64,000 nucleotides of DNA from DATCJY01 sp036562565 (GCA_036562565.1 DATCJY010000045.1:18705-82704), one strand, 5' to 3'. Shown: positions 18,041 through 27,462, counted from the stretch's first letter. Notes: a model not told the origin generated them from the letters alone. Made by a program: numbers and translations.

Positions 18041-18079
18041 AAGAGGACGAAGTGTTACTTCGTCCTCTTCTGCTTTTAA
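18041..18079 (+). terminator. Intrinsic terminator of sdhCAB
   Basis: Perfect 12-bp stem AAGAGGACGAAG / CTTCGTCCTCTT with a 5-nt loop, followed by CTGCTTTTAA. It lies 50 nt after the sdhB stop. The rest of the gap up to the M3 peptidase holds only a promoter-like site. Confidence 0.75.
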
Positions 18080-18240
18080 TACAATCATAGAGTGTGCTAC
18101 TAATCAACTCCCGCACCGAATGGATAACGACACCTAATAATGAAACCGCAACAATTCATTTCTCCTACCCTATAATCCGTTCTCACGTTTGTTCCAATAT
18201 AAAGACCACCGAACCTTTTTAGTAACCATTTACAAAACTG

Positions 18241-18274
18241 TTGCACAGTCAGTGACCGCCACCACATACATTCG
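18241..18274 (+). promoter_or_regulatory. Promoter of the M3 peptidase gene
   Basis: TTG at 18241 and TACATTCG at 18267-18274 with a 23-nt spacer fit the Bacteroidota -33/-7 pattern. The predicted start site leaves a leader of about 35 nt before the ATG. Confidence 0.45.
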
Positions 18275-18314
18275 TATCTGTAAGTTTCAAAGTAATTATC
18301 ATTTTGAATTAGCA

Positions 18315-20444
18315 ATGAAAAAACTCTTTACATTACTTGCGATACCCATTATCGCTTATTCGTGCAACATGCAAAACACTGAGAAAAAAGAAACAACAAT
18401 TAATCCATTGGTAGAAGATTGGACAGGTCCTTATGGCGGGGTTCCGGCTTTTGATAAAGTTAAAGTTGAAGACTTCGGGCCTGCACTTGACTATGCAATT
18501 GATGCCTATAAAAAAGAAATTGATGCCGTTGCTGAAAATCCGGAGGCCCCAACTTTTGAAAACACCATCGTTGCCATGGAACGTATTGGTAAACCGCTCA
18601 GCAATTTGATGACCTATTACCATATATGGTCCAGCAATATGAGCAATGATGAATTCCAGAAAATCGAAGAGGATTATAGCCCCAAGCTCGCAGAACTTGG
18701 CGACTACGCTAAACTCAACGGAAAATTGTTTGAGCGCATCCAGGCAGTTTATGAATCTGAAGAATTCAAGAGCTTGAATGCTGAACAACAACGTTTGGTG
18801 TGGAGCTATCACAAAGACTTTGTGCGTTACGGTGCAAAACTCGACAGCAAATCGAAAGAACGCCTAGCCGCAATTAACCAAGAGTTGGCTTCCCTATTTA
18901 CCAAGTTCTCCCAAAACGTTTTGGCTGATGAAAACAACGAATTCGTAACTGCCACAAATGAGTCTGAACTATCCGGGTTGCCTGAAGACATGATTGAAGC
19001 AGCCAAAGAATACGCAAAGGAAAAAGGTGTAGATGGATGGGCATTTGCCAATACACGTTCCGTTGTGGATCCACTCTTGACATTTGCCGACAACCGCGAC
19101 TTGCGCGAGAAAACTTGGCGCATGTTCAAACTTCGCGGTGATAACGGCAATGCTACCGACAACAACAACATCATGAAACAAATCCTAAAGCTTCGTGCTG
19201 AACGCGCGAAGCTTCTAGGTTTTGAAACACATGCTCACCTCATGCTGGATGATAAAATGGCTAAGACTCCTGAAAATGCGATGGAACTCATGAATGCCAT
19301 GTGGAAACCCGCTTCAGAGCGAGTGAAAGCAGAAGTAGCAGATATGCAAGCAATGGCTAAAAAAGATGGGCAAAATATCACCATCGAACCATGGGATTAT
19401 CTCTACTATGCCGAGAAAGTAAGAAAAGAGAAATATGACATGGACCAGAACCAAATCAAGCCTTATTTCCAATTGGACAAATTGAGAGAGGCAATGTTCT
19501 GGGTTGCGGAAGATTTGTTCGGTTTCCAATTCGTTCAAATCAATAACGTACCTGTTTACCATCCTGACGTAACCGTGTGGGAAGTGAAAAATAAGAACAC
19601 CGGTAAGGTCATCGGCTTGTTCTACTTTGATACATATGCGCGCAACGGCAAACGCTCAGGCGCTTGGATGAGCAACTACCGTGGACAACACAAATTGGAT
19701 GGTGAAGTAATCCCAATTGTATCCAACAACAACAACTTCATCAAAGGAAAAGCTGGTGAACCAACCCTTCTTTCCTTTGACGATGCCACTACCTTATTCC
19801 ACGAGTTTGGACATGCATTGCACGGCTTGGCTTCCAATGTTACTTATCCATCTCTTCAATCCCCTAATGTTGCTTCTGACTTCGTAGAATTCCCATCACA
19901 ATTGATGGAGCATTGGTTAACCACTCCTGAAGTATTGAATAAATATGCCGTTCACTACAAAACCGGTGAACCCATTCCGGCAGAGTTAGTAGATAAACTC
20001 CTCAAGTCAAAAACCTTCAATCAAGGATATGAAACCATGAGTTACTTGTCTGCAGCTGTGATGGACATGAAGCTTCACCTTGAAGGAGATAAAGACCTTG
20101 ATTTAAAAGCATACGAGAAAGAAACTTTTGACAAGCTTGGTTTGCCATCAACCATCGTGATGCGCCACCGTTTGCCTCAATTCTTGCACATCTTCAGCGA
20201 TGATAGTTACTCTGCTGGCTATTACAGCTATATGTGGGCTGAAGTAATCTCCTCTGATGCATATCGTGCATTCACTGAGGCAGGAGGCCCATACGATAAG
20301 GAGGTTGCCAATAGCTACTACAAAAATATCATCTCTATTGGTAATACCATTGATCCGGCAGAAGCCTATCGCACTTTCAGAGGTCGCGATCCGAAGATTG
20401 ACGGCTTAATGGAAGACCGTGGTTTTGCTACAAGCAAACAATAA
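18315..20444 (+). CDS. M3-family oligopeptidase (peptidyl-dipeptidase Dcp-like), lipoprotein
   Basis: 709 residues from the ATG that opens a lipoprotein signal (IIAYSC, Cys about 18). The zinc site HEFGH is at 496-500 with ALHGL following, and the third-ligand Glu in the downstream DFVEFPSQLMEHW; LFYFDTYARNGKRSGAW and YYSYMWAEV are further M3 blocks. M3 enzymes cut short peptides, Dcp releasing C-terminal dipeptides. The lipoprotein signal puts it in the periplasm, where it would recycle peptides. Codons upstream of this ATG would destroy the signal, so the longer frame is rejected. Confidence 0.92.
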   Translation: MKKLFTLLAIPIIAYSCNMQNTEKKETTINPLVEDWTGPYGGVPAFDKVKVEDFGPALDYAIDAYKKEIDAVAENPEAPTFENTIVAMERIGKPLSNLMTYYHIWSSNMSNDEFQKIEEDYSPKLAELGDYAKLNGKLFERIQAVYESEEFKSLNAEQQRLVWSYHKDFVRYGAKLDSKSKERLAAINQELASLFTKFSQNVLADENNEFVTATNESELSGLPEDMIEAAKEYAKEKGVDGWAFANTRSVVDPLLTFADNRDLREKTWRMFKLRGDNGNATDNNNIMKQILKLRAERAKLLGFETHAHLMLDDKMAKTPENAMELMNAMWKPASERVKAEVADMQAMAKKDGQNITIEPWDYLYYAEKVRKEKYDMDQNQIKPYFQLDKLREAMFWVAEDLFGFQFVQINNVPVYHPDVTVWEVKNKNTGKVIGLFYFDTYARNGKRSGAWMSNYRGQHKLDGEVIPIVSNNNNFIKGKAGEPTLLSFDDATTLFHEFGHALHGLASNVTYPSLQSPNVASDFVEFPSQLMEHWLTTPEVLNKYAVHYKTGEPIPAELVDKLLKSKTFNQGYETMSYLSAAVMDMKLHLEGDKDLDLKAYEKETFDKLGLPSTIVMRHRLPQFLHIFSDDSYSAGYYSYMWAEVISSDAYRAFTEAGGPYDKEVANSYYKNIISIGNTIDPAEAYRTFRGRDPKIDGLMEDRGFATSKQ

Positions 20445-20465
20445 TTGCAAGCAATAAAATGAATA

Positions 20466-20494
20466 AAAAGCGGAGCTAAGTGCTCCGCTTTTTT
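20466..20494. terminator. Bidirectional terminator between M3 peptidase and porin genes
   Basis: Stem AAAAGCGGAGC / GCTCCGCTTTT with a 5-nt loop, T-run on either strand. It serves the two convergent genes. Confidence 0.85.
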
Positions 20495-20516
20495 CGATTA
20501 TAAAACTCTTTACCAT

Positions 20517-21746
20517 CTAAATTCCTATTTCCACTTGGAAGCGGATATAAGCACCATCACTCAAGAATTTATCTTGTCTGAAGTAATTGTTCCAAGTGAA
20601 TTCTGCTTGCAGTTTAAGTGCATGTTCCCAGATGTACTTGGCTATTCCAATTGTGTATTGGTCGTTTTGGCGGAAATAATCCATGACATCATCATCCGGT
20701 GTGAAATGCGAGTAGCGTCCTATAAGTTCATAATTATTCTTGAACAGATAGCTCATTTGCGCATCATAACCGTAACCGGACATTGCAGCTGAAATGTCCG
20801 TTCTATCGGCATTATACGTCAACGGATTATCTACTTGGCGATTCATATACGCCAACATCCAAGCAAAGCCACGGTATTTCAGCACTCCATCTAACATCAC
20901 AGTAGCCGCATCACGCATCTCAAACAAATCCACGCCACGCTGACCATAGGTGCGCTTGCTTCGATGATTGAAGTGGTAGGTACCTCCCAAATAAAGCTTG
21001 GGTCGCGGCTCTCGCTGTAAATCACCTTCGAAATACTCTCCATTCTTCTTGAACAAGCCCAGCGGATAGAGCTCAAGCCGCGCTGTATAAGCCAAGCCCT
21101 TGTCTTTGGAATCAGGCCTATCGCGCCCTTCTCCCGTGCTCACCGATGTCTTGATGTTGTAATAAAACTTCCCGCTGAAATCATTGAAGTAGTGAATCTG
21201 TGCACCAAAGTCACGATCAAGATTGAAATTGCCATTATTGATAGAGCGGTCAATCAGTTGCAGTGCTCCAGAGGAGTTGACACGTTGTCTGTTACCGGGC
21301 AATTTTGTTTGCCCAAACCCTAACATCCAGTTGGAATTCGGACGATAATAAACCATCGCATCACGAATGATATTCAGATTGCCATTGGTTTCACCAAGTG
21401 GTCGGTGATCATCAGGAGAGAACCCCAACTGAAGAATGTACATGAACTTGGGATGACCAACGTAACCCTCAAGACGTAAACGCAATCTTCGCACACCGGC
21501 AGAGACATAGGTATCGCCATCGCTCTCTGCCACTTCCATCCGATTCTGCATGCGGAAACGGATGTTCAACTGGAAGATGCTGTCGGGCGAAGTCATTCCG
21601 ACACCTTTACCATAGCTGTAATATGGCAATGCTTCGAAGCGCTCATCCGTTCTTTTTATTGCATCAGTTGTATCATGTTTAGCAATCTGTGCCCAAGATT
21701 GCAGACCCAATGAGACAGAACATAACAGCGCCAATATTCGAAGCAT
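20517..21746 (-). CDS. OprO/OprP-like porin
   Basis: 409 residues from the ATG whose product has a signal peptide (MLRILALLCSVSLGLQSWAQ). The body is a beta-barrel with repeated aromatic strands and an FxxRRLRLRLEGYVGHPKF-type block followed by FSPDDHR, the pattern of phosphate-selective porins O/P and their Bacteroidota relatives. The last strand ends YIRFQVEIGI. Substrate is unproven; phosphate or polyphosphate is the family association. A TACTTTTG -7 box lies 25 nt upstream, so the longer frame starting at TTG would begin inside the promoter. Confidence 0.83.
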   Translation of the reverse strand: MLRILALLCSVSLGLQSWAQIAKHDTTDAIKRTDERFEALPYYSYGKGVGMTSPDSIFQLNIRFRMQNRMEVAESDGDTYVSAGVRRLRLRLEGYVGHPKFMYILQLGFSPDDHRPLGETNGNLNIIRDAMVYYRPNSNWMLGFGQTKLPGNRQRVNSSGALQLIDRSINNGNFNLDRDFGAQIHYFNDFSGKFYYNIKTSVSTGEGRDRPDSKDKGLAYTARLELYPLGLFKKNGEYFEGDLQREPRPKLYLGGTYHFNHRSKRTYGQRGVDLFEMRDAATVMLDGVLKYRGFAWMLAYMNRQVDNPLTYNADRTDISAAMSGYGYDAQMSYLFKNNYELIGRYSHFTPDDDVMDYFRQNDQYTIGIAKYIWEHALKLQAEFTWNNYFRQDKFLSDGAYIRFQVEIGI

Positions 21747-21770
21747 GATAGTCAAAATAATTTGAAAGGG

Positions 21771-21778
21771 CAAAAGTA
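21771..21778 (-). promoter_or_regulatory. -7 box of the porin gene
   Basis: TACTTTTG on the minus strand exactly fits TAnnTTTG. It gives a leader of under 25 nt. The -33 box is weak. Confidence 0.45.
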
Positions 21779-21837
21779 TTTTGACTATGCTCCTTTAAGT
21801 TATGGACTTGTTACGAAATGTTGGCTACAACGTAAAT

Positions 21838-21865
21838 AAAAAAGCGGACAAAACAGCCCGCTTTT
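21838..21865 (-). terminator. Terminator of the five-gene sensory operon
   Basis: AAAGCGG / CCGCTTT arms with a 10-nt loop, flanked by A/T runs on both sides. It starts at the stop codon of the lone receiver gene. Confidence 0.55.
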
Positions 21866-22271
21866 ACTCAAATACTTCTCCTAGGTATTTCTTCAGGAGA
21901 TAGACATCCAGTGGTTTCTCCAGTATCTTCTCGACCAAGTCATAAGATTCAGCCTTCTTGATGTCGTTCCGATCGATGCTGCTTGACACCATAAACACAG
22001 TGAGCTGTTTGCGAATGTGCTCCGGCATTTGTGTCAGTTGATCCAAACACTCAAACCCATTCATGTTGGGCATCATAATGTCCAGCAGTATCACATGCGG
22101 TTTGGAACCATCAAACTTATCTGACTTCAAGTAATCAAGAAGTAGCAATGCGCTCTGATAAGTGACAATCTTATTAGAAATCTTCGCTATTTCAAGCAAC
22201 TTGGAATTCACAGCCAAGTCGATGTCATTATCATCCACCAAATGAAAGCTGATATATTCCAATTTACTCAT
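21864..22271 (-). CDS. Single-domain response regulator
   Basis: 135 residues, one receiver domain and no output domain. Acidic pocket DDND near 13-16, phospho-acceptor D64 in LLDIMMPNMNG, switch Ser/Thr in MVSSS and conserved Lys in LEKPLD. It probably acts as a phospho-shuttle or protein-protein switch, like CheY. It overlaps the receiver-kinase gene by 4 nt and closes the operon, so it is the likely phosphoryl acceptor of one of the two kinases. Confidence 0.9.
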   Translation of the reverse strand: MSKLEYISFHLVDDNDIDLAVNSKLLEIAKISNKIVTYQSALLLLDYLKSDKFDGSKPHVILLDIMMPNMNGFECLDQLTQMPEHIRKQLTVFMVSSSIDRNDIKKAESYDLVEKILEKPLDVYLLKKYLGEVFE

Positions 22272-23353
22272 GACTTATTTGGGAGCTCAACAATAAAACG
22301 CGTTCCAATACCCACATCACTTTTTACAGTGATATTTCCCTTCATTTTTTCCACAGCTTGTTTTACGATATAGAGCCCCACACCTGATCCCGAATTTTTA
22401 TCGGTACTCGGATAGAACATATTAAAAATTTTCGGAATCTCTTCCGCGGCAATTCCTATTCCGTTATCAGCGACTTTAATCATTACTTTCTCAAGGTTTA
22501 CGATCACCTCGAGAGAAACAAAACAATCGTCTTTCTTGGAATCACTAAACTTAATTGCATTAGAAAGCAGGTTGTTCAAGATCATTTTCAGACGATGGAT
22601 ATCAGCCTTGTATATGGCTGAGCCCGCAACCGTTTTTTCAAAACGGATATGCTGAGTTGTAACATGATTGCGGTACTTTTCAATGACTTCATCCAATAAC
22701 TTGTCAAAATCAATTTCACTTATTATCTCATCAGATTGCGAATTCTGATAGTAATAAATGATATTGGTTACGAAGTCGTTGAGACGATTGGTGCTGCGCT
22801 CAATCATCTCAAGATAGTTCAATGTTTTGGCATCTAGGCCATCTGCTTTGGCAACATTGATGACGCCTTTAATGGATGCAAGTGGAGCGCGCATATCATG
22901 GGATGCACTGTAAACAAACTGCTCCAGCTCGGCATTCACGCGTTCCAGCTCTTTGTTCTTTAGATAAAGCTCTTTATCGCGATGATATTTTTCGACAGCG
23001 TTCTCTATGCACACCTTGAGTTCATTGGCATCCCAAGGTTTGGTTACATAGCGATAAACTTGACCTCTGTTGATGGCATCAATTACTGCATCAATATCAG
23101 CATAGCCGGTAATAAGGATTCGAACAGCATCGGGATAATCATGGCGTATGGTTTCAAAAAACTCAACACCACTGACCTCAGGCATCTTCTGGTCTGAAAA
23201 GATTATGTGAACCTTGTTGTTACTCAGATATTCAACAGCCTGTTGAGCAGAAGTAGTGGTAAAGACGTTGTAGTCTCTTCTGAACAACGCAACGAAAGAG
23301 AACAGGTTTTGCTCTTCATCATCTAGATAAAGTATATTAATCTTCTCTTGCAT
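22268..23353 (-). CDS. Receiver-histidine kinase hybrid (REC-HisKA-HATPase)
   Basis: 361 residues. The N-terminal receiver has D54 (FSDQKMPEVSG) and K105 (VTKPWDANEL); a helical linker leads to HisKA with H152 in YSASHDMRAPLAS, then the ATPase with the N box (NNLLSNAIKFS), G1 (DNGIGIA) and G2 (SGSGVGLYIV). There is no sensor or membrane segment, so its input must be phosphorylation of its own receiver. An N-terminal receiver on a soluble kinase suits the middle step of a phosphorelay, here between the membrane kinase just upstream (11-nt gap) and the lone receiver (4-nt overlap). Confidence 0.92.
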   Translation of the reverse strand: MQEKINILYLDDEEQNLFSFVALFRRDYNVFTTTSAQQAVEYLSNNKVHIIFSDQKMPEVSGVEFFETIRHDYPDAVRILITGYADIDAVIDAINRGQVYRYVTKPWDANELKVCIENAVEKYHRDKELYLKNKELERVNAELEQFVYSASHDMRAPLASIKGVINVAKADGLDAKTLNYLEMIERSTNRLNDFVTNIIYYYQNSQSDEIISEIDFDKLLDEVIEKYRNHVTTQHIRFEKTVAGSAIYKADIHRLKMILNNLLSNAIKFSDSKKDDCFVSLEVIVNLEKVMIKVADNGIGIAAEEIPKIFNMFYPSTDKNSGSGVGLYIVKQAVEKMKGNITVKSDVGIGTRFIVELPNKS

Positions 23354-23364
23354 TACGCGGAATA

Positions 23365-25500
23365 TTAACTGGCAACAGAAGTTTGCCCGGAGTTCTCTAA
23401 TCTCGGCAAATGTATAATAAACTCGGTGCCGATATTCTTTTCTGTCAATACTTCTATGTGGCCTTTGTGTTCTTCTACAATTCCTCTTGAAATGGAAAGA
23501 CCCAACCCGGTGCCTTCTCCAACGCCTTTAGTGGTGAAGAATGGGATGAATATTTTCTCCATAACTTCATCATCAATACCGTGACCATTGTCTTTGATGG
23601 ATATACATACTTCGTTCTCGTTAAAGTATGATTTAACAATCACATGCCGATCAGCATGTGTCCGGTCAGGTCTTGCTGTAGCATGTACGGCATTGGTAAC
23701 GAGATTCACTATTACTTGGTTCAACTTACCGGGATAACAGTAAATCGATGGCATATTGGGATCAAACTCTTTCGTAAGGGTGACTTGCCCTTTGGTGACA
23801 CTCTTCAGCACCACAAGAGTGGATTGTAAACAATCATTGATATTAGCCAGTATCAACTCATCTTTATCGGAGCGAGCAAATACACGCAAACCCCGGACAA
23901 TCTCAGCGGTTCTGCGCGAACCTTCTTCAATTCCCTTGAGCAAGGCATCGATTTCAGTCTTGATGAAGTCAAGCCCCATCTCTTGGTGTTTCTTCTTCAA
24001 ACGCTGAATGTCCTCTGCTGTGATGTTGTCACCCAAAGCAATGTAATCATCTAACATGGTCAGGATGTCCTGAATATCTCGGTGCAAAGGCGCAACGTTA
24101 GATGAAACAAAGTTGATTGGGTTATTCAGCTCATGTGCAATACCCGCAGTCATTTGACCAAGACCGGCCATTTTCTCTGATTCCACCAGTTGCTTTTGTG
24201 CCAAACGCAGATCATCATATTGCATCTGAATTTTATTGCGTGCTTCTTCCAATTCCTCCGTGCGTTCATGCACCTTTATTTCAAGAAATTCGTTTTGGTC
24301 CTGAACTGTTCGGAGTAGTTCCCTACTTGCTTCTTCTTTTTCTCTTTTGAGAGTATTGATTTTACTTGCAAGAGCGAAACTCAATAACAATCCTTCAAGT
24401 GCAGAACCAACGGGTAATGAATAAAAAGTGGTCTTAGTTAAAGGCAGCACGCCAAAATCTTTCAACGCATATATCGTAACAGAAGCTAAGAAAACGGACC
24501 AAGCTAAGATGAAATACTTTGCAGGTTGAAACCCTTTTCTCAATGCCATGACTCCTGCCAATAATAATAATAACGAAGAGGCCGCATTGAAATTAATTAG
24601 GTTGTAACTTAACGTCAATTGATCGCATATGAGAAATGCAATACTTACGAATGAAATCCCAATATAAACGACTAGTATTTTATCAATTATCGGAGCATAT
24701 AGTTTAGATTGTACAAATTTCCTTACGAATAATATTGTGAATACACCACTCAGGGCTCCGGTCAAGTGAACTCCATGTATGGATAGCCAAGTATTATTAG
24801 GCCAAATTGTTGTATTTCCATATCCGAACAAAGCTGCTTGAGTAAATCCGACCGATAGCAGATATGCAACGTAGTAGTAGTACTCGGTATCTTTTGTTGA
24901 AATGGCAAGAAACAGGTTGTAAACAATCAGAACGAGTATTATACCAAAATACAAAGACATTAAGTTATCATTCGTATTAGCCCTATAGATAATTGACATT
25001 TCAGTGTCTAACTGAATAGGGACTATCATTTGCTTTCCCGAATACAACTTGCACAAATACCAAGAGGATTCTCCTGGAGACAAGTTCAAGTCAAACAAAT
25101 AACCTGTTGTGGGATACTTACGTTCATTATAGAGATAAGCCGCACCACTCGCACCCAAATGAATCAGTTCATCACCGATTTTAAACAACTCTATGGAATC
25201 TATACTGGGATTGGAGAAATAAGCAAAAAGATTCTCTGTCGAATTTTTATTTTCCACATAGAATTTTATGTACTGAGGTTCGCATACTACTCCAAGATTA
25301 GGCACTTTTCCAGAATGCTCTACATATTCAAAACTCCTTGATATTTCATCAAGACTTTTTGATTTATCTCCTGTGTATTGGCTATAGTCACGAACTAAAT
25401 TACTCTCAAACGATCCTGAATAAGCATCCAAGAATAATGGCCAAATAAAAAGCGTAATTAGAAGAAACCTCACATAGTGAAATAGGGATAATCTACTCAT
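23365..25500 (-). CDS. 7TMR-DISM membrane sensor histidine kinase
   Basis: 711 residues. A signal or first helix (about 10-27), an extracytoplasmic beta-rich DISMED2-type sensor (about 35-170), seven membrane helices (about 180-380), a coiled coil (about 385-440), HisKA with H456 in GIAHELNNPINF, and an ATPase with NLVTNAVHA, DNGHGI and GEGTGLGLSI. 7TMR-DISM proteins are thought to sense small diffusible molecules or carbohydrates through the extracellular domain. The preceding gene is GNAT-like, with an E1-like gene before it, so those products could supply the ligand (inference). ATG at 25500 is preferred to the TTG one codon earlier. Confidence 0.92.
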   Translation of the reverse strand: MSRLSLFHYVRFLLITLFIWPLFLDAYSGSFESNLVRDYSQYTGDKSKSLDEISRSFEYVEHSGKVPNLGVVCEPQYIKFYVENKNSTENLFAYFSNPSIDSIELFKIGDELIHLGASGAAYLYNERKYPTTGYLFDLNLSPGESSWYLCKLYSGKQMIVPIQLDTEMSIIYRANTNDNLMSLYFGIILVLIVYNLFLAISTKDTEYYYYVAYLLSVGFTQAALFGYGNTTIWPNNTWLSIHGVHLTGALSGVFTILFVRKFVQSKLYAPIIDKILVVYIGISFVSIAFLICDQLTLSYNLINFNAASSLLLLLAGVMALRKGFQPAKYFILAWSVFLASVTIYALKDFGVLPLTKTTFYSLPVGSALEGLLLSFALASKINTLKREKEEASRELLRTVQDQNEFLEIKVHERTEELEEARNKIQMQYDDLRLAQKQLVESEKMAGLGQMTAGIAHELNNPINFVSSNVAPLHRDIQDILTMLDDYIALGDNITAEDIQRLKKKHQEMGLDFIKTEIDALLKGIEEGSRRTAEIVRGLRVFARSDKDELILANINDCLQSTLVVLKSVTKGQVTLTKEFDPNMPSIYCYPGKLNQVIVNLVTNAVHATARPDRTHADRHVIVKSYFNENEVCISIKDNGHGIDDEVMEKIFIPFFTTKGVGEGTGLGLSISRGIVEEHKGHIEVLTEKNIGTEFIIHLPRLENSGQTSVAS

Positions 25501-25560
25501 CAATTTACTTTCTAAACCGAAATCTTAAACGTAAAATACCCTACAAGGTTCGTCTAAATT

Positions 25561-26304
25561 TCACAAAGCGCTTTCTTCTACTGATTTATTAACCAAAGAC
25601 AGAGAATAGGTTACTTCTATCTTCGTTCTTCCCCCTTGCTCAATGAACGTTTGATTGGGATTTTCGTAAAGAGAAAGAATTCTACTTTTATTATACTCAT
25701 GGGCATACTCCAGCTTATCTACATCCGGATTGTATAACACAATCGAAATGTACTGCTCGGTCGGATAATTGAACCTTCCCTTATCGCCAATGGATTCGAT
25801 ATTAATTAGACCATTGGTTCTAATCATCTTCTCCGTATATGGGGCTGAGAAACAATAAAAATCCTTCAACCCTATTTTTTTAACTACTACAACCGAGCAG
25901 AAACAGAGTAACGGACTTATTCCTTTACCAAAAACTTTTCTTGAGTTCCATAAGCCGCAAACTTCAGCTGTACTGAGCGGTAATGAAGCTTCAAACAAAT
26001 CAATTATTCTTGGTTCTATATCCTTTAATGCATCGATCAGCGGAATGTTCTGATCTCCCGCGTACTTGTGAACCCGTAACCCGCCTACAACTTCACCGGA
26101 TTCGTCTGTAGCTATTACCACATAAACGTTGTCGTTAGTAATCCATTCCGGTTGAGCAGTATTCAGATTTTTTATTCCATAATCAGCAAGGACTTGTGTA
26201 TGACCTTTATAAAACTCCATGCAAGCCTCATAATCATCAGTTGCCTTAAATGCTCTTATTGTATACTTAGGCAAAGTCTCGGGGCTTTCTTCTCTTTCTC
26301 CCAT
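25561..26304 (-). CDS. GNAT-like protein, possible N-acyltransferase
   Basis: 247 residues. I do not recognise a named family. The N-terminal half reads like a GNAT fold: YTIRAFKATDDYEACMEFYK (helix 1), VYVVIATDESGEVVGGLRVH (central strands), and SRKVFGKGIS at about 121-130, resembling the R-x-x-G-x-G acyl-CoA loop. The spacing between the GEVVGGLR strand and the loop is longer than in small acetyltransferases and recalls the LuxI/FeeM-type N-acyl synthases; this is pattern reading only. It lies 20 nt after the ThiF-like gene and 60 nt before the membrane kinase, on the same strand. Alternative: an inactive GNAT-fold ligand-binding protein. Confidence 0.55.
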   Translation of the reverse strand: MGEREESPETLPKYTIRAFKATDDYEACMEFYKGHTQVLADYGIKNLNTAQPEWITNDNVYVVIATDESGEVVGGLRVHKYAGDQNIPLIDALKDIEPRIIDLFEASLPLSTAEVCGLWNSRKVFGKGISPLLCFCSVVVVKKIGLKDFYCFSAPYTEKMIRTNGLINIESIGDKGRFNYPTEQYISIVLYNPDVDKLEYAHEYNKSRILSLYENPNQTFIEQGGRTKIEVTYSLSLVNKSVEESAL

Positions 26305-26324
26305 AGTTCAATTTCTGTATTAGG

Positions 26325-27440
26325 TTAATTTGCAATCCCAGTATAATGGTTAAGCACATCCAATCTCTTCCTTACGGATGGAACGTCTTTTCCAAGTAAT
26401 ATCTGCTCAATCAATTTTGCTAGCACTGCACCACCAAACAATACATCGGTAGCAAGCTGTGGCCAATTGGTTATTGTTTTTCCTATTTGTCCTAACGAAG
26501 CAAGCCCTAATTGACTCACTTTATCAACTTCAATAATATTCATTGTAAGCTGTTTAATTCCTTCAGGACTTTGAAGTAATTCATTATAGTTGGCTCCCAG
26601 CAAACCATGAAAGAGCTCACGAGTCGGTTCTTTATCAAAACGTTCTATATCTATCAAGCCTCGATCACTGGTGTCCATTACAACCGGTAATCCGTGCTCG
26701 CGCGCAAATCGTCTTACCGCAATTTTCACCGGTATATTATCGCACTCTTCTGCTATCAAATCAAGTTTTCCATTACCATAAACGAACTCATGAATGTTCT
26801 CCTGCGTCATCCCCTCATCAAAACAAACTACTTTGATGAACGGATCAATTTCCGCAATCTCCCTTGCAACAATTGTAGTTTTTCTTACTCCCAAGTGATG
26901 AACTCCGGTGCGAATGCGGTTGAGATTGCTCAATTCAAGTGTATCGAAATCGGCTATGCGGATTTCTCCTGCAATGCGCTCCAGTGCCAACGCCAGTGAT
27001 ACCGATTGCCCAACGCTTAGACCAATGACTCCAACTTTCTTGGTGCGCAGGATGGCCTGCTCCTCAAAAGTTATTTTATAAGCATTGCGGATGGTTCTTA
27101 CGCGTATGAACTCTTCTTCATCCAATAGATGAACCAACAGGTTACGCCATGGATAATAAACCCACACGCCATAATATTCACGCGGTGTACCTCCAAGCTT
27201 GGCCTCAATGCCCTTGCGGTATTCTTCTTCCGTCAACGGGCGTTCAGGATTTTCAAGTTTCAGTAAATCGCGCAATTGACTTTCAATCTGGTCCAATACC
27301 GTGCAGCCGGGCTGCTTTTCTAAAAGCGCGTTCAAACGCTGACGGTCTTCTTCTTGAGCCAGACGAAAGAACTCCGGTGTCCTGCTCTCTATATCTAACG
27401 GTTGTACAAATTGAGCCAAGCGTAGAGTATTCTCATTCAT
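26325..27440 (-). CDS. ThiF/E1-like adenylyltransferase-fold protein (Rv1355c N-half type)
   Basis: 371 residues. After an alpha-helical N-terminal region (about 1-125) comes a ThiF/MoeB-type Rossmann domain: VGVIGLSVGQS at about 136-146 (a variant of the GxGGxG loop), DFDTLELSNLNRIR at 164-177 with the conserved Asp, Asn and Arg of the ATP site, and ECDN at 232-235. The usual zinc cysteines and the catalytic cysteine of E1 enzymes are not evident. It resembles the N-terminal half of Rv1355c-type proteins, which go on into a nitroreductase-like domain that is absent here. Likely reaction: adenylation of a carboxylate (inference). It is the first gene of the sensory operon. Confidence 0.78.
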   Translation of the reverse strand: MNENTLRLAQFVQPLDIESRTPEFFRLAQEEDRQRLNALLEKQPGCTVLDQIESQLRDLLKLENPERPLTEEEYRKGIEAKLGGTPREYYGVWVYYPWRNLLVHLLDEEEFIRVRTIRNAYKITFEEQAILRTKKVGVIGLSVGQSVSLALALERIAGEIRIADFDTLELSNLNRIRTGVHHLGVRKTTIVAREIAEIDPFIKVVCFDEGMTQENIHEFVYGNGKLDLIAEECDNIPVKIAVRRFAREHGLPVVMDTSDRGLIDIERFDKEPTRELFHGLLGANYNELLQSPEGIKQLTMNIIEVDKVSQLGLASLGQIGKTITNWPQLATDVLFGGAVLAKLIEQILLGKDVPSVRKRLDVLNHYTGIAN

Positions 27441-27462
27441 TCAATAATGGTTGTTGGTGTGG

